The notes below the pieces were generated by a model, which was given only the letters and a program-made list of their open reading frames with translations, had not been told where the DNA came from and did no database searches. From Sedimentisphaerales bacterium (GTDB lineage Bacteria; Planctomycetota; Phycisphaerae; Sedimentisphaerales; SM23-30), in NCBI GenBank assembly GCA_030636065.1, contig DAOVXR010000016.1, positions 1-13,098 on the forward strand: DNA of 13,098 bases. Direction: 5' to 3'. Positions 8,108 through 13,098 of this stretch are shown in pieces. The first letter of the stretch is position 1, and every line of letters begins with the position of its first letter. The position numbers and the translations under genes are program-made.

Positions 8108-8135
8108 ATTCGCGTTGTCTTTTCACCTTTCCAAC

Positions 8136-9056
8136 TCAGTTAGCCTTGTAATATAACTTCTTTCCCTGTGTTTCTTTCGTGATTTTACCGGCTGTTGACA
8201 AATCTTCAAGGAATTTTATTACTTCGTTTCGATGAAGCCCGAAAACATCGGCAATGTCCTCCAGTGAGCAGGGCCGCCGGCTTAGCAGATTCATAATGTC
8301 CTCACGCTTGGCAGCGAATATTTGCTGGGCGTGAACCTCTTGATAATCCGCTATAACCTCTGCATGGTCCGATATTATCGTCGCGTATTCTTCCATTTTC
8401 GCCGGCGAGACCGTCCGGGCAAAATCCTCCGTCGGAGGCCGGGTTACCGTATTAAGCTGCACCTTATCGGGGCCGATACGCCTGACACACTCGGCCAATC
8501 TGTTTATTTCGTCTTCCATCGTATTTATTCCGGCTGACAAAAACACTTCCAGCCAATATTGTCCCTTATACTCACGGCGCAACTGGACAAGCCCCTCCAG
8601 CATAACATCGAATGTTATTTCCGGATGGGGCCGATTAATCTTTTGGAATATTTCTTCGCAGCCCGCGTCTAATGACGGGACGATCAAATCCGCTTTCAGG
8701 ATCGACTGCCGCACCTCCGGCTGCCATAACAACGAGCCGTTTGTAAGTACAGCTATGGGGATTGAGCTTATTTGTTTAATCTGCTCGAACAGTTCCCCTG
8801 TCCGCGAATACAGTGTCGGCTCCCCGGAACCGGACAGTGTGATATAATCGGGATTGGTGGATAGTTTTGCCTTTAATTGCTCGATAACATCTTTTATAGG
8901 CACCCATTCCTTCCGCTCGATTGTCTTGCAGGTTGTCCGCGCCAACTGACAATAGATACAATCATAGCTGCACGTCTTGAACGGCACAAGGTCCACCCCC
9001 AGTGAACGCCCCAGACGGCGGGACGGAACCGGTCCGAATACATATTGGGTCACCAT
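8136..9056 (-). CDS. Radical SAM protein with C-terminal winged-helix-like domain
   Basis: This 306-residue protein carries a radical SAM cluster motif C29-x3-C33-x2-C36 (TCSYDCIYC), followed by the SAM-contacting GSGEPTL (76-82). The opening FGPVPSRRLGRSLGVDLVP is typical of the COG0731/MJ-type radical SAM group, whose substrates are mostly unknown. Residues about 245-306 form a helix-turn-helix/winged-helix-like tail (SLEDIADVFGLHRNEVIKFL). I chose ATG at 9056. The frame stays open upstream to a start at 9122, but those extra 22 residues run into repeat-like sequence and lack the family look. The upstream 177-bp gap separates it from the MBL gene, so it may have its own promoter or be reached by readthrough. 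It may act with the ORP-type genes upstream, but that is inference. Confidence 0.88.
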   Translation of the reverse strand: MVTQYVFGPVPSRRLGRSLGVDLVPFKTCSYDCIYCQLARTTCKTIERKEWVPIKDVIEQLKAKLSTNPDYITLSGSGEPTLYSRTGELFEQIKQISSIPIAVLTNGSLLWQPEVRQSILKADLIVPSLDAGCEEIFQKINRPHPEITFDVMLEGLVQLRREYKGQYWLEVFLSAGINTMEDEINRLAECVRRIGPDKVQLNTVTRPPTEDFARTVSPAKMEEYATIISDHAEVIADYQEVHAQQIFAAKREDIMNLLSRRPCSLEDIADVFGLHRNEVIKFLEDLSTAGKITKETQGKKLYYKAN

Positions 9057-9103
9057 TGACTTTATTTCCGTTAAACAGTACCTGTTGCAAGAGCTTTTTA
9101 AGT

Positions 9104-9143
9104 AGCCCCTGCTGTTAAGCATGTCCCAGCGAAGGCAGGGGCT
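9104..9143. repeat. Inverted repeat AGCCCCTGC / GCAGGGGCT, 22-base loop
   Basis: Nine-base perfect arms at 9104-9112 and 9135-9143 are separated by 22 bases. The element lies between the MBL and radical SAM genes. No T-run follows the stem on the minus strand, so a simple intrinsic terminator is not clear. It could be a degraded mobile or intergenic repeat, or a structured leader for the radical SAM gene. Confidence 0.6.
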
Positions 9144-9153
9144 GGGGCAGGGG
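9136..9153 (+). repeat. G-rich 6-bp direct repeats (CAGGGG/CTGGGG/CAGGGG)
   Basis: Three back-to-back 6-bp units place three runs of four G on the plus strand, with a further GG at 9134-9135. A two-layer G-quadruplex is possible. The stretch overlaps the right arm of the inverted repeat at 9104-9143 and is more G-rich than its surroundings. Confidence 0.6.
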
Positions 9154-9177
9154 TTCTTAATTCGTCATTATTATCAC

Positions 9178-9211
9178 TGGGTGCCACCTTTCTGTATTTC
9201 AGAGAGGTGCT
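9178..9211 (-). repeat. 34-bp dispersed palindromic repeat, copy B
   Basis: This is an exact 34-bp match, on the opposite strand, to 159-192. It begins about 22 nt past the stop codon of the MBL-fold gene. The palindromic core would form a ten-pair stem with a five-base loop, fully paired (one G-U) if transcribed from the plus strand. It may act as a transcript end, an mRNA-stabilising hairpin, or simply be a dispersed element. The flanks of the two copies are unrelated, so the repeat unit is about 34 bp and not part of a longer duplication. Confidence 0.8.
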
Positions 9212-9233
9212 TCTGTACAATCCCTGGCATTTT

Positions 9234-10079
9234 TTAAAACTCGATTTTGGTTCCCGTGGAACACTCGAAAAAACCATCTGGAAGGGCCTGTGATATTTTT
9301 CGGACAGCTTCATCACCGGTGCAATGACACGGTCCGATACGAGCCACCTTAAAGCCGCGCAGCGCCTCGACTGTCTTTGTTATTCTTTCATCCGTAGCGT
9401 TTCCAAGGTGCATACCACCCAGAACAGCGTAAAATTCTTTGGCCCCGCTCAGTTCGGATATGTACTGTAAAGTATTGACAACCCCGGAATGAGCGCAGCC
9501 GAGTACCACAACTATTCCCCCAGCCGACTCGAAAAACAGCGACTGATCGTCAACCAACGGATCAGGCTTTTTTTCTTCGGCATCGAGAAAGAACGGCCCA
9601 CTCACCTGCTCGAAATCGGTTACTCGTTTCACCGGGCCGCTAACTGTTATGCCCGGAAAAACTTCTGTCGGCTTATCGGTATGAATAACACTGCCGCTGC
9701 TTTCGCGCTGGCACACCATCCGTACCGTCCGGTCCGGCATACCAATATCGTGGCCTGAATCGGAACCGTGGCAAACATATTTCGGTTTCAGAGCGTCCGG
9801 ATGCAGATAAACTTTCGCCGCCGGGGCTACCTCCAAGACCTTATGCAACCCACCGGTGTGATCGTAGTGGCCGTGACTGAGAACAATCGCGTCTGTATCT
9901 TTCAGATCGATCCCAAGAATACGGGCGTTATCAAGCAGGATGTCGCTTTGTCCCGTATCGAACAGAATTTTAAGTCCCCCGCGTTTCCCGTCTTCTATCC
10001 AAAACGACAGCCCGTGCTCACTCATCAGCGTTTGGTCGCCGGCGGAGTTCTCCACTAACACGGTTATTCTAATGGTCAC
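9234..10079 (-). CDS. Metallo-beta-lactamase-fold hydrolase (COG1237-like)
   Basis: This 281-residue protein has the MBL signature SHGHYDHTGG (metal ligands H69, H71, D73, H74) followed by further candidate ligands H197 in GCAHSG, H224 in GGMHL and H252 in GPCHCTG. The GCAHSGVVNT and GPCHCTG motifs are typical of the COG1237 group, related to the archaeal enzyme annotated as a dihydropterin/RFAP synthase. The true substrate is unknown. The start is GTG at 10079, supported by GGAG nine bases upstream. The open frame extends to 10127, but that would read further into the preceding gene. The gene overlaps the NifX/ORP-type gene by 11 nt, indicating tight translational coupling. A close partnership with the metal-cluster genes is likely, but its chemical role is not known. 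Confidence 0.85.
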   Translation of the reverse strand: MTIRITVLVENSAGDQTLMSEHGLSFWIEDGKRGGLKILFDTGQSDILLDNARILGIDLKDTDAIVLSHGHYDHTGGLHKVLEVAPAAKVYLHPDALKPKYVCHGSDSGHDIGMPDRTVRMVCQRESSGSVIHTDKPTEVFPGITVSGPVKRVTDFEQVSGPFFLDAEEKKPDPLVDDQSLFFESAGGIVVVLGCAHSGVVNTLQYISELSGAKEFYAVLGGMHLGNATDERITKTVEALRGFKVARIGPCHCTGDEAVRKISQALPDGFFECSTGTKIEF

Positions 10080-10407
10080 AAATATTTTCTCCGGCTTCCA
10101 GCGTACCTTCGACGTAAGCCTTGGCAAGTTCCTCGCAACTTACAGCCGGAGCGCCGATAACAACCGCAATCCCGTTCTGGGTAAAGAGTTGCTGAGCGCG
10201 CATACCCATACCACCGGCGATGATTACTTCCGCACCCTGTTCGTGCAGCCATTGCGGCAACACACCCGGTTGATGAGCGGGCGGCTGGTGTTTCTCTATT
10301 TTTGTAATTTCTTTTGTTTCCTGATCCACATCCACCAGCGCGAATTCTTCGCAGTGGCCAAAATGCAGACTAAGATTACCCTCAGCCAAAGGAATAGCTA
10401 TTTTCAT
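10069..10407 (-). CDS. NifX/NifB-domain metal-cluster-binding protein (ORP-like)
   Basis: This 112-residue protein belongs to the dinitrogenase iron-molybdenum cofactor family (NifX, the NifB C-terminal domain, and orange protein ORP). Visible hallmarks are HFGHC (15-19), the PPAHQPGVLPQWL segment (42-54), IIAGGMGMRAQ (62-72), and the C-terminal GENICDH. H15, H18, C19, C91, C110 and H112 are candidate metal ligands. Small proteins of this group next to MinD-like ferredoxin-ATPases are typically the ORP kind, whose Desulfovibrio member binds a Mo-Cu sulfide cluster. No nitrogenase structural genes are visible. ATG at 10407 has GGAG eight bases upstream. The last 11 nt overlap the start of the MBL gene. 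Which metal it carries cannot be read from sequence. Confidence 0.9.
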   Translation of the reverse strand: MKIAIPLAEGNLSLHFGHCEEFALVDVDQETKEITKIEKHQPPAHQPGVLPQWLHEQGAEVIIAGGMGMRAQQLFTQNGIAVVIGAPAVSCEELAKAYVEGTLEAGENICDH

Positions 10408-10443
10408 AAATCTATCTCCAAAATTACAATTGCTATCAATATA

Positions 10444-11337
10444 TTAACTATTCAACACCTGAAAGACATTCTCCCAGAGTTTTCTGATATCGTCTGCCAC
10501 GCCGTTATCGGTGTATTCCACTACGGACAGTTTGTTTATCTGCGATTGAGTGAACGCGTTATCATAACGCACATTGCCCGCCATTGCCACACCTTCCTGC
10601 CGGACCTGACCCTCGATTTTGCCTGCCATCTCAGCGTTCAGGTCCCACTTGTTTATACAGACCATCGTTTTAATGCCGAAATGTCGTGTCAGTTCCACTA
10701 CTCTCTGCAAATCATGTTGGCCGCTTTGTGTCGGTTCGGTAACCACAAGCACCATATCCGCGCCTGTGATCGAGGCGATCACCGGACAGCCGATCCCCGG
10801 CGAACCATCGATAATAACCATTTCCAACCCTTGTTCCTCGACGATTTTCCGTGCCTCGTTACGGACCAGGCTCACCAGCTTGCCGGAGTTTTCTTCCGCG
10901 ATACCCAGCCGTGCATGCACCATCGGCCCGCACCGCGTTTGCGACCTGAACCACTGACCGTTAATCGCCGGCTCGAACGCGACAGCGTTTGCAGAACAGG
11001 CCCTGACGCAGACTCCGCACCCTTCGCATGAAATGGGGTCGATACGATAATCGACGCCTGCCGCCTCGTCCGAATCCGAAGTACGCTTGACAGCCTCGAA
11101 ACGACAGACCTCATAACACCTGCCGCACCGAGTACATTTATCCGTTATGATTCCTGCCCGTTTCCCGCCGCTGAAATCTTCGGTATGCTCAATCACCGGC
11201 TCCAGCACGAGATGAAGATCGGCAGCGTCCACATCGCAATCGGCCAACGCTTTATTCTTCGCCAGCGCCGCGAATGAAGCAACAATACTCGTTTTTCCCG
11301 TTCCCCCTTTGCCGCTTATTACGACTAACTCTTTCAT
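10444..11337 (-). CDS. MinD/ParA-type ATPase with two [4Fe-4S] ferredoxin motifs (first of pair)
   Basis: This 297-residue Mrp/MinD-type P-loop ATPase has a deviant Walker A GKGGTGKTS (9-17), whose first Lys is the ParA/MinD signature. A ferredoxin insert follows with two complete cluster motifs: C68-x2-C71-x2-C74-x3-C78 and C104-x2-C107-x2-C110-x3-C114. DGSPGIGCPVI is the family Walker B/switch region and NKWD the base-recognition-like motif. I chose ATG at 11337. The in-frame TTG immediately before it is a less likely start. AAGGGAAG ahead of it overlaps the J-domain gene stop, suggesting coupling. It is the paralogue of the ATPase at 11704-12552. In ORP loci such pairs occur beside the NifX-like protein and are thought to help cluster insertion or positioning. 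That role is inferred here. Confidence 0.92.
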   Translation of the reverse strand: MKELVVISGKGGTGKTSIVASFAALAKNKALADCDVDAADLHLVLEPVIEHTEDFSGGKRAGIITDKCTRCGRCYEVCRFEAVKRTSDSDEAAGVDYRIDPISCEGCGVCVRACSANAVAFEPAINGQWFRSQTRCGPMVHARLGIAEENSGKLVSLVRNEARKIVEEQGLEMVIIDGSPGIGCPVIASITGADMVLVVTEPTQSGQHDLQRVVELTRHFGIKTMVCINKWDLNAEMAGKIEGQVRQEGVAMAGNVRYDNAFTQSQINKLSVVEYTDNGVADDIRKLWENVFQVLNS

Positions 11338-11349
11338 CAAAACTTCCCT

Positions 11350-11700
11350 TCAGCTAAAAAACTTTTCGCGCCACCACAAAAAGTGTCCCCATGGGTTATC
11401 AAGTCTGTATTTATCGTTTTCCGGAACACCCGGCCAGGAATTGATTTCTTCCAAAAGTTCCGGACAAGGTTTATTCTCGGCTAATAATTCGTACGCGCAT
11501 TTGGCAAGCACGAATTTTCTGTTTGCTTCCTTATCGTTCAGATTTTTATCGGGATGGAATTTAATTGCTGTTCGCCGGTAGGCCTTTTTTATTTCTTCTT
11601 TATTTGCCGTCTCTTCTACGCCAAGAACTTTGTATGCGATACGGCGAGCCTCCAGATCGCGGTCTATCCTTTCCATAAATTCCCAGTCGTCTCTTTTCAC
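11350..11700 (-). CDS. Small J-domain (DnaJ-like) protein between two ferredoxin-ATPases
   Basis: This 116-residue protein has a J-domain at about 20-75, with YKVLGVEE, the helix II stretch EEIKKAYRR, the catalytic HPD at 49-51 (FHPDKN), and a helix III ending near YELLAEN. It lacks the Gly/Phe region, zinc-finger and substrate-binding domains of true DnaJ. It ends in a Trp-rich tail (NPWGHFLWWREKFF) with no match I recognise. It would stimulate an Hsp70 to act on a specific client. Start choice: GTG at 11700 lies 3 nt after the upstream ATPase stop, so coupling is likely. ATG at 11676, preceded by GGGA, is an alternative. It lies between the two MinD-type ATPases with 3- and 12-nt spacers, so they are the obvious clients. 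The pairing is inference. Confidence 0.85.
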   Translation of the reverse strand: MKRDDWEFMERIDRDLEARRIAYKVLGVEETANKEEIKKAYRRTAIKFHPDKNLNDKEANRKFVLAKCAYELLAENKPCPELLEEINSWPGVPENDKYRLDNPWGHFLWWREKFFS

Positions 11701-11703
11701 TTT

Positions 11704-12552
11704 TCAGTCTTTCAGCTTTTGGGCAATGCTTTCATATAAACCTGCGAAATCTTTCTTGTATTCCGGCAACGCATCGACAATCATTTCGCCAACCGAATAA
11801 GCCTCGGCAATTCGGCGGTCGTCCGGGACTTCCAGAATAATTTCAATCTTTTCCTTCGAACAATACTCCTTAACTGCCTCATCGCCCGAATCGCAACGGT
11901 TGATCGCTACAGCGAAGGGCACTTCAAGTACCCGCACCATTTCAACGGCAAGTTTCAGATCGTTCAATCCGAACGGCGTAGGTTCCGTTACCAGTATTAT
12001 ATAATCGGTATCCTTAACCGCCTCGATTACCGGACACGAGGTACCCGGCGGGGCATCGACAATGGTAACTTCGTTTGCAAGGGCTGCCTGCCTGACCGCG
12101 CCGATTAACGGCGGAGCCATCACCTCGCCAATCCTCAGCCTGCCCTGCGCAAAGCGAAATCCCTTTGCGCTGCCGATCTCAACAACTCCGATATCCCTGT
12201 CATCTTCTGTAATGGCGTTTTCCGGACAGAACAGCATACAACCACCACAGCTATGACACAACTCCGGAAAGACCAGCACTTTGCCTTTCAGGCATACAAT
12301 CGCGCTATACTGGCAGACTTCGCCACAGATACCACAACCGGTACATTTGTCTTCATCTACTTTCGGTACCGGCACGCTAACCTTTTTACTACTTTCAATC
12401 TCCGGCTTGACAAATATATGACAGTTCGGCTCTTCCACATCGCAGTCCAGCAGTTCTACCGCCCTACCGTCATTTGACAGAACCGTAGTTAGATTTGTTG
12501 CGATTGTTGTTTTGCCTGTCCCGCCTTTTCCGCTGGCAATTGCTATCTTCAT
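11704..12552 (-). CDS. MinD/ParA-type ATPase with two [4Fe-4S] ferredoxin motifs (second of pair)
   Basis: This 282-residue paralogue of the ATPase at 10444-11337 has the Walker A ASGKGGTGKTT (6-16) and ferredoxin motifs C70-x2-C73-x2-C76-x3-C80 and C99-x2-C102-x2-C105-x3-C109. The VDAPPGTSCPVI segment follows (165-176), then the VTEPTPFGLNDL segment (188-199), typical of this group. GGGAG lies 11-12 bases before ATG 12552, acceptable as a ribosome site. It is read before the J-domain gene on the minus strand, so it is the first ATPase of the gene run. The two ATPases may form a heterodimer, as proposed for ORP-type complexes. That is established only for related systems, and nothing here tests it. 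Confidence 0.92.
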   Translation of the reverse strand: MKIAIASGKGGTGKTTIATNLTTVLSNDGRAVELLDCDVEEPNCHIFVKPEIESSKKVSVPVPKVDEDKCTGCGICGEVCQYSAIVCLKGKVLVFPELCHSCGGCMLFCPENAITEDDRDIGVVEIGSAKGFRFAQGRLRIGEVMAPPLIGAVRQAALANEVTIVDAPPGTSCPVIEAVKDTDYIILVTEPTPFGLNDLKLAVEMVRVLEVPFAVAINRCDSGDEAVKEYCSKEKIEIILEVPDDRRIAEAYSVGEMIVDALPEYKKDFAGLYESIAQKLKD

Positions 12553-12591
12553 ATCAGTTATAACTCCCTGCTCGTATTATTTATACACATC

Positions 12592-12789
12592 TCAATCGAA
12601 ACCATCTACTTTAATCCAACCTTCCGCAGGCAATGAATCAAAACACACTGGCGTCGGATTTTCCCATTCGCCCCCGTCGTGGATTTCCCAGCGGGTATAG
12701 CGATTCAAAGGCGAAGCCGTCTTGTCTATCCGGAAACCGTCCGGGTGATAAGCGACCTGGACCTCCGTTGCCCTGAATTCCTGTTTCAT
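12592..12789 (-). CDS. Small orphan protein, 65 aa
   Basis: I do not recognise a family for this short acidic protein. From ATG at 12789 it reads MKQEFRATEVQVAYHPDGFR and ends with EGWIKVDGFD. It has no signal peptide or membrane segment. AAAGGA about 9 bases before ATG is a decent ribosome site, and two upstream TTG codons in frame are less likely starts. It lies 27 nt after the PPOX-like gene and 39 nt before the MinD-type ATPase, so it is probably cotranscribed with both. Its coding status rests on the ribosome site, position and an ordinary amino-acid mix, not on homology. Confidence 0.65.
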   Translation of the reverse strand: MKQEFRATEVQVAYHPDGFRIDKTASPLNRYTRWEIHDGGEWENPTPVCFDSLPAEGWIKVDGFD

Positions 12790-12816
12790 CAACAATTCCT
12801 TTATTGAGATGCTATC

Positions 12817-13098
12817 CTAAGCCAGTTGATCGGCCCCGTTATATACCTGTTCAACATGAAGGACAACCGCCGCGACTCTTGGCAACCTGTCGGGTACCCA
12901 TTCCTGCACCTCGTCGAACATCGGGCCGCTTGTCAGCCACTCGGTCGATCCTTTCACTTGAAAAGAGCCTTTTTCCTCATCAAGGACAACAAAAGCAAGT
13001 TTTTGGGTGTCCTGAATGTTTTTACGTGTCTTGCTGAAACGATTATCCGCGATCAGCACTGTTTCATCGTCAATTACTTTCAGGAATTTAATATAAAC
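12817..13098 (-). CDS. Pyridoxamine 5'-phosphate oxidase-like flavin-binding protein (partial, 3' end)
   Basis: Only the C-terminal 93 codons are in the window. The frame runs open to the window edge at 13098, and the start lies beyond it. The visible segment reads DDETVLIADNRFSKTRKN near the edge. This is the strand pattern around the FMN site of the pyridoxamine-phosphate-oxidase-like (PNPOx/FMN-reductase split-barrel) family. The stretch LAFVVLDEEKGSFQVKGSTE follows. It ends at TAG 12817-12819. The apparent start at 13059 (a GTG inside the family motif) is internal and not real. Such small flavoproteins often appear in anaerobic gene clusters. The role here is unknown. Confidence 0.75.
   Translation of the reverse strand, partial: VYIKFLKVIDDETVLIADNRFSKTRKNIQDTQKLAFVVLDEEKGSFQVKGSTEWLTSGPMFDEVQEWVPDRLPRVAAVVLHVEQVYNGADQLA

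Noticed and set aside
9178..9211. Factor-independent terminator after the MBL gene
   Set aside because: The hairpin is real, but no T-run follows on the minus strand, so I record it as a repeat and not as a terminator.
9098..9316. 72-aa minus-strand open frame running from inside the MBL gene into the gap
   Set aside because: It covers the G-rich units and the 34-bp repeat. The Pro/Ala-rich tail is translated repeat, not a protein domain.
9940..11031. 363-aa plus-strand open frame opposite the NifX-like and ATPase genes
   Set aside because: It lies antisense to three well-supported genes with clear motifs. Its own sequence has no domain, so the length is a by-product of codon use.
10069..11340. 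Nitrogenase maturation cluster
   Set aside because: The NifX-like domain alone does not imply nitrogen fixation. No nifH, nifD, nifK, nifE, nifN or full NifB is visible, and the context fits ORP-type loci better.
1..13098. CRISPR array, tRNA or rRNA genes
   Set aside because: Scanning showed no spaced direct repeats of CRISPR size, no cloverleaf I could support and no rRNA-like stretch.

Overview
This is a moderate-GC bacterial window in two convergent blocks that meet near 5.85 kb. Gene content points to an anaerobic or microaerophilic Gram-negative-type bacterium. The evidence is a tripartite-type RND efflux pair, a locus resembling the anaerobe-specific ORP (orange protein) locus, and a Thi4 enzyme with His where the eukaryotic suicide enzyme has Cys. 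A planctomycete such as the Phycisphaerae is my best guess, resting only on overall impression and the short tandem repeats. No rRNA or marker gene in the window proves it.

Block 1 (+ strand, 1-5842): about 210 bp of repeat-rich leader carries a 7-bp-stem hairpin, a 7-bp tandem repeat and a 34-bp dispersed palindromic repeat. It leads into a membrane-fusion protein and an RND permease of the AcrB type. The stop codon of the first and the start codon of the second are embedded in one array of eight 8-bp units. No outer-membrane TolC-like gene is visible here. The ribosome-assembly GTPase rsgA follows 16 nt later.

Block 2 (- strand, read right to left from 13098 to 5855): the 3' part of a pyridoxamine-phosphate-oxidase-like flavoprotein, a 65-aa conserved-looking orphan, a MinD-type ATPase with two [4Fe-4S] motifs, a small J-domain protein, a second MinD-type ferredoxin-ATPase, a NifX/ORP-type metal-cluster protein, and a metallo-beta-lactamase-fold protein that overlaps it by 11 nt. 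A 177-bp gap then holds a second copy of the 34-bp repeat and a G-rich inverted repeat. After the gap come a radical SAM protein with a winged-helix tail, a Thi4-type thiazole synthase, an exported protein of unknown function, and mobB (molybdopterin-guanine dinucleotide synthesis).

The paired ferredoxin-ATPases next to a NifX-domain protein resemble the ORP locus known from sulfate reducers, whose namesake protein binds a Mo-Cu sulfide cluster. The feature that stands out is a J-domain co-chaperone gene tightly packed between the two ATPases. I read this as a possible chaperone-assisted metal-cluster assembly module. Placing mobB and a sulfide-type Thi4 in the same gene run fits a sulfur/molybdenum metabolism theme, but that link is inference.
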